Assembly: GCA_011033025.1 (NCBI GenBank)
Contig: WFMF01000004.1
Coordinates: 744,001 to 808,000 of the forward strand
Direction of reading: 5' to 3'
DNA: 64,000 nt
Source of the DNA: Beroe forskalii
Lineage: Eukaryota; Ctenophora; Nuda; Beroida; Beroidae
Shown one piece after another: positions 1-9,836 of this stretch. The notes below the pieces were generated by a model. The model saw nothing but the letters and a program-made list of their open reading frames with translations. It had not been told where the DNA came from and made no database searches. The number at the start of each line of letters is the position of its first letter. Position 1 is the first letter of the stretch. Both the position numbers and the translations under genes were made by a program.

Positions 1-110
1 TAACGGTGTTACTGTATCGTAACGGTTCTACTGTGTCGTAACGGTGTAACTTTGTCGTATTCGTAGAAATGAAACTGCGTTGTAACGGTTCTACTGTCAC
101 GTCAATGCAT
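1..110. repeat. Degenerate short tandem repeat at window edge
   Basis: Imperfect repeats of a roughly 20 bp motif (taacggtgttactgtatcg-like, variants taacggttctactgtgtcg) fill the first 110 bases. The array may continue outside the window. No coding potential seen. Bases 111-285 that follow show nothing I recognise. Confidence 0.6.
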
Positions 111-285
111 AACTTTACCGTAAAACTGGTTCATGTTGTTGTTGATGTGATTGTTGATGCTGTTTAGTGTTAATGTTGCAGCCCTGTGCGAGGAATTATC
201 GTAAAATGTCACCTGCACGGCCAGCAGGAATTATATTTTTAAGGGAAACACGCCCAAATGCCCATATCAGTTCAAATTTTACAAA

Positions 286-690
286 TTAGCGATCAGCGCT
301 GATCGGCGCCGATGAGGGAAAATGGCGTTCACAAAGGCTCTTATACAGGTGTTTTGGTCGGCGCTGATCAGCGCTGATCAGCGCTGATTTTATGCCATCA
401 GCGCTGATCGGCGCTGATCAGCGCTGATTGATCGCCGATCAGCGCTGATCAGCGCTGATCAGCGCTGATCGGCGCTGATCAGCGCTGACGACTGCCGATG
501 AGAATTTTAAAATTTCCGATCGGCGCTGATCAGCGCTGATCGGCGGTGTCGCTGATCAGCGCTGATCGGGCCCGATCAGCGCTGATCAGCGCTGATCAGC
601 GCCGATCAGCGCCGATCAGCGCTGATCGGCGGTGAATCAGCGCTGATCAGCGCTGATCAGCGCCGATTGCAAAGTCAACATATGCCCATC
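286..690. repeat. GATCAGCGCT/GATCGGCGCT array, probable right end of an iteron-packed element
   Basis: About 30 copies of a self-complementary 10-mer, gatcagcgct, with variants gatcggcgct and gatcagcgcc. At the right edge a short unique tail (gattgcaaagtcaacatatgccc) runs straight into the minisatellite inside the sequence that reads cccaacatcagggacac in the sister copy near 7870. The array therefore looks like part of an insertion into that minisatellite. I could not find the matching left terminus in the window, so the boundaries are inferred. Confidence 0.55.
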
Positions 691-2010
691 AGGGACACTA
701 TCTCAGCATCAAGGAGACTCTCTCAGGATCATAGACTTCTTCCTTTGGGATCAGAGAGACTCTCTCAGGATCAGGGAGACTCTCTCAGGATCATAGAGTC
801 TTCCCTAGGATCAGGGAGACTCTCTCAGGATCAAAGAGACTCTCTCAGGATCAAGGAGACTCTCTCAGGATCAAAGAGACACTCCCAGGATCTAAGAGAC
901 TTTCCCAGGATCAAGGAGACTCTCCCAGGATCAAGGTGACTCTCCCAACATCAGGGACACTATCTCAGCATCAAGGAGACTCTCTCAGGATCATAGAGTT
1001 CTTCCCTTGGGATCAGGGAGACTCTCTCAGGATCATAGAGTCTTCCCTAGGATCAGGGAGACTCTCTCAGAGTCAGGGAGACTTTCTGAGGATCATAGAG
1101 TCTTCCCTAGGATCAGGGAGACTCTCTCAGGATCAAGGAGACTCTCTCAGGATCAAGAAGACTCTCTCAGGATCAAAGATACTCTCCCAGGATCTAAGAG
1201 ACTATCCCAGGATCAAAGACAATCTCCCAGGATGAAGGTGACTCTCCCAACATCAGGGAGACTCTCTCAGGATCAGGGAGACTCTCTCAGGATCAGGAAT
1301 ACTCTCTGAGGATCATGGAGTCTTCCCTAGGATCAGGGAGACTCTCTCAGGATCAAGGAGACTCTCTCAGGATCAAGGAGACTCTCTCAGGATCTAAGAG
1401 ACTATCCCAGGATCAAGGAGACTCTCTCAGGATCATAGAGTTCTTCCCTTGGGATCAGGGAGACTCCCTCAGGATCAGGGAGACTCTCTGAGGATCATAG
1501 AGTCTTCCTAGGATCAGGAGACTCTCTCAGGATCAAGGAGACTCTCAGGATCAAGGGAGACTCTCTCAGGATCAAGGACAATTTGCAAGATCTAGGATGC
1601 TGTCCTAGAATCAAGGAATGTACCTAGGGTACATAGCTGTCATGAAGGAGTGTAGCCTCCTCTTTCAGGAATAGGGAGACGATCTCAGCATCAGGAGACT
1701 CTCTTAGGATCATAGAGAGTCTTCCCCAGCATCAAGGACACTCTCAGGATCAAGGAGACTCTCCCAGGACCAAGGAGACTCTCTGAGGATTAAGGAGACT
1801 CTCCCAGGATCAAGGACAATTTTGCAAGATCTAGGATGCTGTCCTAGAATCAAGGAATGTACCCTAGGGTACATAGCTGTCATGAAGGAGTGTAGCCTCT
1901 CTTTCAAAGAATAGGGAGACGATCTCAGCATCAAGGAGACTCTCTTATGATCATAGAGTCTTCCCCAGCACATCAGGGACACTCTCTCAGGATCAAGGGA
2001 GACTCTTCTT
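667..2010 (-). repeat. 20 bp minisatellite, copy Z
   Basis: Tandem array with unit close to GGATCAAGGAGACTCTCTCA, interspersed with 21-mers of the type ATAGAGTCTTCCCTAGGATC. The apparent ORFs in all frames are artefacts of the 20 bp period. The same array lies upstream of the RAG1-like exons in copies A, B, C and E. The gene direction is taken as minus, by comparison with copy A. Near 1560-1990 a ~250 bp higher-order unit appears, containing the 18 bp palindrome at 1857-1874. Confidence 0.9.
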
Positions 2011-2720
2011 GGATGAATAATTCACTAATTCCACCCCAGGAACAAAATCAGACCTAGGATCAAGTAATGCATCTTGTCAGAATGTTCCAACTGACCAAAC
2101 TTAGGCACCTGCATCGTTCCGCGTCGATCAAATGAATTGATCAAATGAAAAACGCACACATGTGTTATTTTGCGCAGATGTCATCATAAAGTGTAATTAG
2201 CGCGTTTTCATTTGATCAATCCGACTGATCGGCTCACATATAATCAACAAATAAAATTTAAAACGAGTTTCATTGTCTGTATGCACAATTTGCAATATTG
2301 ATATTGCAGACAGATAACAGGCACTAAAATTTGAATAATATTACCAAAATATAACATAACAGATTTCAAATCTTTTATACATGTTAAAATATTTAATATT
2401 TATAAATTCTATCAAATTATTTCATAACAGGGCGTAATCAGACTCATATGTGCGTCGACGGACGATGTCCGTCGAAAGCGCAAGGTGACGTCAAATGTGG
2501 AACGCGATGCCGCGCCAGATGAGGTAACATCCTAATATGCGCAACTTTCATGCGCGGCATGTCGTGCGCGGCTCGCTGCCTGTTGAGTACAAACAACAAG
2601 CCGCGCATTAACTCGCGCATATGGATGAACACGCAACCGTAAATTTCTGCATATCACAATGAAAGACGTTAGAGTGCGCTGCGATACTGGTTCGAATCTC
2701 AAATGTTGCGTCAAATCTCA
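2011..2720 (-). repeat. 5' flank of the RAG1-like repeat unit, copy Z
   Basis: This segment parallels 15071-15686, and its first part also parallels 36480-36900 in reverse. It starts with the block ending ...atgttccaactgaccaaactt next to the minisatellite. An AT-rich stretch with paired tttgatcaat/attgatcaaa motifs follows. From 2437 there is a GC-rich hairpin zone (gcgcggc words facing each other around 2540-2625). Short ORFs here are not convincing. Confidence 0.7.
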
Positions 2721-3008
2721 CTTGTACGGCGCGCGACCGCCAATTCCGCACGCAGTGCCAGGGCACTATAGTTAAGGATTTTACCTACCCTCCGCCGCGC
2801 GCCATTTTTCAGGGAATCTGCACGACCCTCAAGGGAGGAAGGGAAGGAGGAAGGAGGAAGTTTTCCAATTGGCTCAAAAAACCCCAAAATTTTTTCCCGT
2901 TCCCTTTTGAAAAACCCTTGTTTCCTTCCCCGGCACCCCAAAATTTGTTTCCCAATTATCATGATATTAATATTATTTTTTCCAAAAGCCAAAATGGATT
3001 TGGTTGTG
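2721..3008. other. Degenerate repeat DNA, no gene seen
   Basis: Contains a segment, ggattttacc..accctccgccgcgcgccattttt, that recurs near 41236-41290 inside the 39890-43524 element. It is therefore repeat-derived. No supported coding region. Confidence 0.5.
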
Positions 3009-3187
3009 TTGGGCGCTGACGTTTTTTGCTGAAAAACGATATGAGAAAAAGCGACCGTTTAAACGGCTACAACTCACTTCGAATTGTTTTTGTTGCTGAA
3101 ACAAACTGGGCATCGAAGTGACGTTGCGGCCGTTAAACGGTCGCTTTTCTCATATCATGTTTTTCAACAAAAATGCCGCGCCCAAAC
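3009..3187. mobile_element. Short inverted-repeat (hairpin/MITE-like) element
   Basis: The two arms, 3009-3070 and 3127-3187, are near-perfect reverse complements: gatatgagaaaaagcgaccg on the left against cggtcgcttttctcatatc on the right. The outer ends read ttgggcgc and gcgcccaa. The loop is about 55 bp. No convincing target-site duplication was found. A small non-autonomous DNA element is the simplest reading. Confidence 0.65.
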
Positions 3188-4090
3188 AAACTGGCTTGCC
3201 TTTGGAAAACACAACCTTTTTCAGTGCTAATTTGAAGCACTCAAACTCAAATTAATGCTAAGTCTACCTTTACAAATACAAAGAAAGCAGCTGTTGTAAC
3301 GTATGTGAATTTTTGATTACCGCATACAACTGATGACGTCATCAATACGTCATAATATTTTAGCAACCACATGAGACCCATTTTACAGCAAATTTGGGAC
3401 TATGACCGACAACATATCTAAAGATGAAGACCAGGGATTGCCCCGTTCTCTCACACTAAGCTCTACCGTTTTGGCTATTTTTTCGCGATTTTTTGCGTCA
3501 CCATGGTTTAAACAATCGCAAATATCTCAATGATGCCTATAAGCCCGGACATTTTTAAGCAGAGTTCTGGAAACTACATTAAATTTCCTTTTGGAGCTAG
3601 AGGGAACATTTTTTCCTATCTTGAAAGCTTCATATCGAAAAAACGTGCTGAAAAACGTACATTTTTCGGAAATTGGAATTTGAAAAACATGACTTTGTGA
3701 CGTCATAATGACGTCATACACATGACGTAAGACACTTTTTAAGGACACTATTCGTAAGTTCTATCTTTCTTCTTTCCAACGCTGGGTCGATGAGCCATGC
3801 ATCTTGTATGGTTCTCGAGATATACCTGTTTAAAGAGGGTACACTTTTCACCTAAAAATGTTCTCTATTGGTATGTATATATACATTATATGTATATACC
3901 TATATATGTATATACCTATGTATATATATGGTAACAGATTTAATTCTATATATGGCACTCTTGGTACATATACCTTTCTCGATCAACGAGATATACCTGC
4001 ATGTAGTGTGTAACAACACATTATCTACATGATACCTATGCAAATTACATGCCAATGCTTGGTTTTTATTTACTAATTCACCCCTATATA
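3188..4090. other. Intergenic, with TATATG-rich microsatellite at 3868-3932
   Basis: AT-rich DNA without a supported gene. A short tract of alternating tatatg/catata words lies near 3868-3932. ORFs here are short and not repeated elsewhere in the window. Confidence 0.5.
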
Positions 4091-4128
4091 GTCACACATA
4101 CAAACTCGGTGATCTGAAAATGAGGCAG

Positions 4129-4192
4129 GGGCGAGCAGGGCTTGAACCCACAACTTCTGATTGCCGGTCAGTGCTCTACCAATTGAGGGGGG
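4129..4192 (-). tRNA. Inverted partner tRNA-like sequence, probably pseudo
   Basis: Read on the minus strand it repeats the plus-strand tRNA-like sequence from the D-arm to the T-arm. Here the T stem (GTGGG/CCTGC) pairs fully with two wobbles, and the 3' acceptor half TCGCCCC would pair with GGGGAGA except at one position. That GGGGAGA half belongs to the neighbouring copy, while this copy's own 5' end is CCCCCTC. The two genes share their centre, so only one acceptor stem could be complete. Confidence 0.4.
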
Positions 4193-4255
4193 AGATAGCT
4201 CAACTGGTAGAGCACTGACCGGCAATCAGAAGTTGTGGGTTCAAGCCCGCCCGCC
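4189..4255 (+). tRNA. tRNA-like sequence, probably pseudo
   Basis: D-arm GCTC...GAGC and T-loop TTCAAGC are visible. The best anticodon arm is CTGA/TCAG around a 7-base loop CCGGCAA, which would give anticodon GGC (Ala), but position 33 is C rather than the usual T. The 3' acceptor side (cgcccgcc) pairs poorly with GGGGAGA. A degenerate tRNA or tRNA-derived SINE head is more likely than a working tRNA. Confidence 0.45.
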
Positions 4256-4288
4256 ATTTTCAGATCACCAGAGTTTGTATGTGTGACT

Positions 4289-4511
4289 ACAGGCAGGTGA
4301 ATCGTAACCCATTTTAACAAGAACACCCTCGATTTTGGCAATATTCAAGTTGAGATAACTCGGCCATTTTTAATCCAATCGATCTGAAATTTTGACAGTT
4401 GCACTTTTGACCTCTAAACATGCGATGTTCAAATTTTGGTGCGATTTCGGCAACGGGAACTTACTCAAATTTTAACGTGAAATATGGCCAATCCATGAAA
4501 ACATATAGTTG
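4289..4511. other. No feature seen
   Basis: Unremarkable sequence between the tRNA-like palindrome and the GC-rich hairpin element. Confidence 0.4.
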
Positions 4512-4881
4512 GGGCTGGCAAGCAAAGTTGCGAAAACTTGTCCTCATGTCCTTCGGACACTCAGTCGCAACAAACTCGCCTCCGAGGGCCCTTCGGGCCC
4601 TCGGAGGCTTGTTTAACTGCCGTATAGCGAGCTCGCCCTCGGACCCTTCGGGTCCTCGGGCTCGCGCTCGGGCCTTCAGCCCCGAGCAAAAGTGGGCGCC
4701 GTAACGAGCTCACCTTCGGCCCCTTCGGGGCCTCGGGTGAGCACTCGGGCCTTCGGCCCGAGCAAAGTTGTGACCGTCACGAGCTCACCCTCGGCCCTTC
4801 GGGGCCTCGGGTGGCTTCGAACCTCGGCCCGAGCAAGTTGGTTCTCCGAAAAAACGCCGCGGGGGCTTGCCAGCCCCCTGA
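4512..4881. mobile_element. GC-rich element packed with UUCG-loop hairpins
   Basis: The ends are inverted (GGGGCTGGCAAGC at 4512, GCTTGCCAGCCCC near 4868). Between them lie at least five hairpins of the form (G/C stem)-CCCTTCGGG-(stem). One is the near-perfect palindrome at about 4572-4610 (cctccgagggcccttcgggccctcggagg). TTCG closed by C-G is an unusually stable tetraloop in RNA. The ORFs reading ALRALGG and similar are by-products. No clear target-site duplication seen. Confidence 0.6.
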
Positions 4882-4882
4882 T

Positions 4883-5183
4883 TATATCACCCTGTGACAC
4901 TCAAATCTCTAACTTATACCCCTGGCCAGTCTTTTTTATTACCGCGGGGGGTTACCGCCCTGGCCAGGGCGGGAATCTTATATCTTATTATTCTTATGCT
5001 ATCACCCTGTGACACTCGTTCGTCTAATATATACCCTGGCCAGTCTTTTTTATTACCGCGGGGGGTTACCGCCCTGGCCAGGGCGGGAATTATACACCCT
5101 GTGACACTGAAATGTCTAACTTATACCCCTGGCCAGTTTTTTTTTTATTCCGCGGGGGGTTACCTCCCTGGCCAGGGAGGGAA
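4883..5183. repeat. Three-copy ~100 bp tandem repeat with CCTGGCCAGG palindromes
   Basis: Three copies, starting near 4890, 5002 and 5096, each read accctgtgacactc...cctggccagtctttttt...ccgcggggggttaccgccctggccagggcgggaat. Each unit contains two CTGGCCAG sites and a CCGCGG site. The repeat sits between the GC-rich element and the 3' end of RAG1-like copy A. Confidence 0.8.
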
Positions 5184-5204
5184 TTAAAAACTCAGAAAGT
5201 GAAC

Positions 5205-5563
5205 CGGGAAGAAAGTGTTGAGTACCCGTCACGAATACTATATAAACTGTTGAAAATTTAAAGTGTATACTAAGCGGTTACATGTCGAAGTGGTGACCGT
5301 ATACCGCAACCTACATGGTCGAGGCGACAGCCGAGACTGTGTAAGTTGGATAATTGACGAGGCGTGCCGAGTTCATTATCGAAGGTATCGGTCACAGCTG
5401 AGATCATGGAACTGGATTATACCCGACCGGAAACAGCTGGGACCTACTATTCTCTGACCAAACAACAGTATTTCTTCCCACTCGGGTCTGACGACCCTCG
5501 TCGGGATTCAATGCTTAAGTAGATTTTTGAGTGCTCCTTTATAAAATCAAATTTCATTTAATG
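5205..5563 (-). repeat. 3' end of the RAG1-like repeat unit, copy A
   Basis: Sequence shared with 49800-50115 (copy C) and 52243-52575 (copy D). Copies A and C/D stop matching after ...gtattcgtgacgggt (copy A on the minus strand, near 5227). This marks the likely 3' limit of the repeat unit, because the downstream Penelope-like DNA in C and D is absent here. No ORF in this segment is supported. Confidence 0.7.
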
Positions 5564-6561
5564 TCATGCGATGCCATCGTCTCTTAGTTTGACGTTATCT
5601 GATGACATGTTCTTGTAGGGTTTGATGGTGCTCAGGTTGCAACACTCGGCTACGACCAGGGTATTGAACATCAGTTTGCAACAATTGATGACGGAATGAA
5701 GAACAGTCATGCTCTCCAGAGGGGCGATTGGTTGCTCGGTAAAGTTCATCCTCTTCTTAGCGTCTCTGCAACCAATCAACCCCTTGCGTAAAAGCCGAAA
5801 ATATACGTTCTCCAACTTTTTTGCTCTGTTCACCAACGTCAAACATCAAATAATGAACACCAAAAACTTCCTTCTGTCGCTCCCCAATATAATAGTTCTC
5901 AAGAGTCCAGTCACACCCGTAACAATGTGCCGCAGACTGCCCACTGATAAGACCTCTCAATTTGCCATCAATCATACATCTCTTAATATTAAATGAAACG
6001 TTCGCTTGATAGTCAGGGGTGATATCAACCACCGTATTTGGTTGCTCTTTCGGGTACCTCTCGAAAAGAGCTTTACACAGTTCGTAAGTTTCGTCCTGAA
6101 GTACCATACACAAAGGCTTAACAGAGAAATTTGAGTTCAATATGGGATTCTCAAACACTGTTTTGTGTATTGCTTCAGTCTTGTCGACAATCTTCACTAC
6201 AGCAAATCCCATGGTAACCATCTTATTCCACTTCTCCTTTATTTCAATCTGATTACCTGCCCCGTCAAGTCCATCCTTGAGTTGGAACTCAATCACCTTC
6301 ATAGAAGGTCTGAGGATTCCAACTTCATGGAATTGCTTGACTGTAACCCTAAGATAGTCCATATAACTTGGTACGAAGACACCCCTAGGGACAGTTTTTC
6401 CTTTGATGATTTCATACATGTCTGGTACTACTTTAACTACACGCTTCATTTTTTCCCGTCGTAAAATCTTCTTGGAGGGATACTCGACCCCACTCTCTCT
6501 TGAGGAAGCGTCGATGCTTTAAGCACTGCTCCTGAGAACTTCTCGTCTCTACTTTGTGAGT
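5564..6561 (-). pseudogene. RAG1/Transib-superfamily transposase core, exon 5 of copy A
   Basis: After a splice acceptor (cattcacag|ACTCAC) this exon gives the longest transposase reading frame in the window. From the ATG at 6449 it runs 230 codons. Visible features: DGLDG with candidate catalytic Asp at residue 59; VFENP...NSNFSVKPLC at 98-114; LQDET at 117-121; CMIDGKL with candidate second catalytic Asp at 161; a CxxC pair at 176/179. The Asp-Asp spacing of 102 compares with 108 in vertebrate RAG1 (D600/D708), and the CxxC matches RAG1 C727/C730 in order. Near residue 193-200 the homology leaves this frame. It continues in a second frame (stop codon at 5564) with LEN..., an LH pair and a hydrophobic stretch resembling the RAG1 segment after the zinc Cys pair. 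The third catalytic Glu region is absent. Assignment is by motif comparison from memory. Confidence 0.75.
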
Positions 6562-6763
6562 CTGTGAATGAATGAATGGATGATAAATGATTGGATGAAT
6601 CAATGATTTAAATGATTGGATGAATGATTTAAATGATTGGATGAGTTAATGAATAAATGATTGAAAGAATGAATTCATGATTTTTTTGGTTTAAGGCAGG
6701 ACATATAGGGCAAAAGGGAAGTTGGTCTGACCTCGGGTGAATAGATACAATACTTTTACTTAC

Positions 6764-6883
6764 CAGAGCTTTAAACCCTCCAATCTTGGTGGACTTGGGA
6801 GGGGCTCTGTCTTTGATCTTGTCAGTGTACTCTTGGTACTTAGGGTCTATCAAATTTATAGCCGATGCCAGCACGTCAAGAGC
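6764..6883 (-). pseudogene. RAG1-like unit, exon 4 of copy A
   Basis: Exactly 120 bp, flanked by tgttatcag| and |gtaagt, with one open frame (ALDVLASAINLIDPKYQEYT... ending GGFKAL). It joins exon 5 in phase 0. Identical coordinates relative to the unit are kept in copies B (39216-39335) and E (60848-60967), and copy C (48473-48591) has lost one base. The intron to exon 5 is rich in atgaatgattgg-type microsatellite (6565-6680). The function of this N-terminal segment is unknown. Confidence 0.6.
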
Positions 6884-7039
6884 CTGATAACAGTTGCAAA
6901 TGCTGCTTTAAAGTTTGTAATAGACGGAAAACTGCTTCTAATTGAGTCTACTCAGAACGGACTGAAAATTTCAAAATATCAGTAATGGAATAATAATTGT
7001 TGATTGTGGAGATAATCATGGTACTATGTTAGGTTTCAC

Positions 7040-7119
7040 CTGCTGCAGCAGCATTTCTTGTTGGTGTACAATGACTTCCTTCTCCTCCCAACGGAACGGT
7101 TTCATCTGATGAATAGAAC
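7040..7119 (-). pseudogene. RAG1-like unit, exon 3 of copy A
   Basis: 80 bp between attaaacag| and |gtgaaacc. It reads FYSSDETVPLGG...HCTPTRNAAAA when entered in phase 2 from exon 2. Its exit phase (1) does not match the phase-0 start I infer for exon 4. Either an exon boundary is different or an indel is fixed in all copies. Confidence 0.5.
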
Positions 7120-7316
7120 CTGTTTAATAAGACCAAAGAAATTTTGAAGAGAAAGAAATCTAACACACCAAAAACAGATTAATCAACCGATAAAGTCATT
7201 ACTTCACTTCTTTTCAACCAAATAGAAATAGATATTTTTTCAACAGTGAGCCATCAAAGCATTAACTCATTAAAGCAATTGGCGAAAATCTACCAGGAAT
7301 TATAGATATAAGTAAC

Positions 7317-7417
7317 CTCTTGCTGCTGCAGACTGCACATGTATAGGGGCTGTGTTCTGTGTAGCACTCCCTGGTTTCGTTTTTAAAAAACGGTTTCAGA
7401 TACATCTTCATCTGTAT
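7317..7417 (-). pseudogene. RAG1-like unit, exon 2 of copy A
   Basis: Spliced segment between atttgcag| and |gttact. It codes for an acidic stretch (DTDEDVSETV) and a CxxC (YTCAVCSS). In this copy the homopolymer gttttttaaaaac is 2 nt shorter than in copy B (cgtttttttaaaaaacg), which creates a TAA stop in the frame entered from exon 1. Confidence 0.5.
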
Positions 7418-7640
7418 CTGCAAATAATGATGAATTTAGGTATTAATTAACACAACATTGAATGAGATTTATATTCATTACTTTCAATACAATGACAGCT
7501 TATTATTTTCTGTTACCAATTTTTATGAAAGAGCATCTCAGTTGTGCTGAGGCTAGCCACTAAAGGGAGTGATCTAAACTCTATCAAAGTATCTTGGACA
7601 TTTCAATGAATATGTTATGCAAGCATTAGGTAGATGATAC

Positions 7641-7713
7641 CTGTAGTTGTGGTGCCTGATTCATCAGAATACTCAGGGTCTGATTCCACAAAATCTGAGT
7701 CTGTGCTGCTCAT
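7641..7713 (-). pseudogene. RAG1-like unit, exon 1 of copy A
   Basis: Begins with ATG and codes MSSTDSDFVESDPEYSDESG..., an acidic leader, before a donor ACTACAG|GTATCA. The same 73 bp exon occurs at 38390, 45718 and 59850. The minisatellite lies about 75 bp upstream, so any promoter would be within or near that array. Confidence 0.55.
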
Positions 7714-7789
7714 GATCTATTAAATCTAGAATCATAGTCAGTGGGTTGCAGGATGAAGAGTGTACTTATAGGTAATATGTATACTTATA

Positions 7790-8776
7790 AGATCAAGGAG
7801 GCTCTCTCAGGATCATAGAGTCTTCCCTAGGATCAAAGACAATCTCCCAGGATTAAGGTGACTCTCCCAACATCAGGGACACTATCTCAGCATCAAGGAG
7901 ACTCTCTCAGGATCATAGACTTCTTCCTTTGGGATCAGAGAGACTCTCTCAGGATCAGGGAGACTCTCTCAGGATCATAGAGTCTTCCCTAGGATCAGGG
8001 AGACTCTCTCAGGATCAAAGAGACTCTCTCAGGATCAAGGAGACTCTCTCAGGATCAAAGAGACACTCCCAGGATCTAAGAGACTTTCCCAGGATCAAGG
8101 AGACTCTCCCAGGATCAAGGTGACTCTCCCAACATCAGGGACACTATCTCAGCATCAAGGAGACTCTCTCAGGATCATAGAGTTCTTCCCTTGGGATCAG
8201 GGAGACTCTCTCAGGATCATAGAGTCTTCCCTAGGATCAGGGAGACTCTCTCAGAGTCAGGGAGACTTTCTGAGGATCATAGAGTCTTCCCTAGGATCAG
8301 GGAGACTCTCTCAGGATCAAGGAGACTCTCTCAGGATCAAGAAGACTCTCTCAGGATCAAAGAGACTCTCCCAGGATCTAAGAGACTATCCCAGGATCAA
8401 AGACAATCTCCCAGGATTAAGGTGACTCTCCCAACATCAGGGAGACTATCTCAGCATCAAGGAGACTCTCTCAGGATCATATACTTCTTCCCTAGGATCA
8501 GGGAGACTCTCTCAGGATCAAGGAGACTCTCTCAGGATCAAGGAGACTCTCTCAGGATCTAAGAGACTATCCCAGGATCAAGGAGACTCTCTCAGGATCA
8601 TAGAGTTCTTCCCTTGGGATCAGGGAGACTCCCTCAGGATCAGGGAGACTCTCTGAGGATCATAGAGTCTTCCCTAGGATCAGGGAGACTCTCTCAGGAT
8701 CAAGGAGACTCTCTCAGGATCAAGGAGACTCTCTCAGGATCAAGGACAATTTTGCAAGATCTAGGATGCTGTCCTA
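7790..8776 (-). repeat. 20 bp minisatellite, copy A (gene-proximal part)
   Basis: Same unit as 667-2010. The array is split by a LINE inserted at the sequence CCTA. It continues at 14664. Confidence 0.9.
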
Positions 8777-9312
8777 ATAATAATAATAATAATATCAATT
8801 TTTTACAGCACTCATTCTAAAAATATCCTTTCTTCCCGTATAAAAAGAGGCAAATTCCATGTGCTGAGGGCAGACATCAAGTCAATTATGAAAACTGTTA
8901 AAAGAGTCACCCACTAAGGACTAATAATAGTTATATGGTTAATCATATTAAAATTAATAAAAACAAACTTGAATAAGTGCAACTAAAAGTGTACTCTTTA
9001 AAACTAGTCAGGCTGCATAACTTGCCCAAGTAAAGTAAATTGAATAAATTTAAAATGTTTATTAATAACAGTAAGAAAATGAACATTTAAAAACAAAACA
9101 CTGCTGTCAACATAATGTACTGTTATCATAAAAAGTCAGCACAATCTATGTAGGTAAAATTTACAGCATCCAGGGATGGCCAATGGTTTCAAGAATATTA
9201 TTTGGGAGAAATCAACAGAAAATCAAGCATCTGGTGTTATAATAACATAATAACACCTTACACCTTGTTATTTGCCATGCCAAAACTACAAGGAAGACTT
9301 AATTGAGGGAAC

Positions 9313-9651
9313 TCACCTTGGCTTATACAAGTGATCAAATGCATTGTTTACCCTGTAATTTGGATCAGTGATTATTGCATCTAACAATTGTGCCTTATAC
9401 AGCTTCCCAAAGATTTTAACATCACTTTTAATCCTGAGGTCAAGTGGAGGATATTCCAAGCTTTTGCTCCTAGATAATAAAAAGTTTTTTAGATTAGCAG
9501 ATTTGGGTGTGTAAAGGTTACAGTTTGCACCATCTCTACTACCTCCAGAGATGAACCTGAACTTATTCATAAAGTTGGAAGGACTGAGATTGTTTATGAT
9601 TCTAAACATGTAGCAAGATAAATGTACTTGTCGCCTGAGATGAAGGGGCAA
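9313..9651 (-). pseudogene. LINE ORF2 C-terminal segment
   Basis: A 112-codon frame (starting PLHLRRQVHLSCYMFRIINN) with LRRQ and leucine/hydrophobic spacing typical of the region after the RT thumb in jockey/CR1-clade LINEs. It lies immediately 3' of the RT and just before the 3' untranslated region and (TTA)n tail. Confidence 0.55.
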
Positions 9652-9836
9652 CCCACTTCATGTCTCTATAAACATTGATGCTACTTTCTGTCTTTTCAAC
9701 GCCTAATGCAATCTTAGCAACCTTTTGTATAAGATATCAAGCTCAAGAAGTTTAGTTTTTGATGCCCTACCATAAATAGTATCTAAATAGTCAAAATGAG
9801 GTAAGATGAGTGAATTAGCAAACATTTTCCTATTTT

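Larger units (their letters stand above)
4091..4288. repeat. 198 bp palindrome built from two head-to-head tRNA-like sequences
   Basis: The left arm (gtcacacatacaaactcggt...) and right arm (...gagtttgtatgtgtgac) are reverse complements over about 95 bp each. Each arm carries a tRNA-like sequence with its 5' end at the centre (~4190). Both Pol III internal promoter boxes are visible on each strand: A box TAGCTCAACTGG (degenerate on the minus copy) and B box GGTTCAAGCC. This is either a MITE that captured a tRNA or an inverted duplication of a tRNA-derived SINE head. Confidence 0.75.

Noticed and set aside
667..1309. ORFs with SLRIKETLSGS/RLSQDQGD repeats in all minisatellite copies
   Set aside because: All frames are open because of the 20 bp period; identical artefacts occur at 7929, 37622, 45072 and 57139.
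286..5190. CRISPR array
   Set aside because: The repeats are contiguous tandem units without unique spacers, and the window is eukaryotic.
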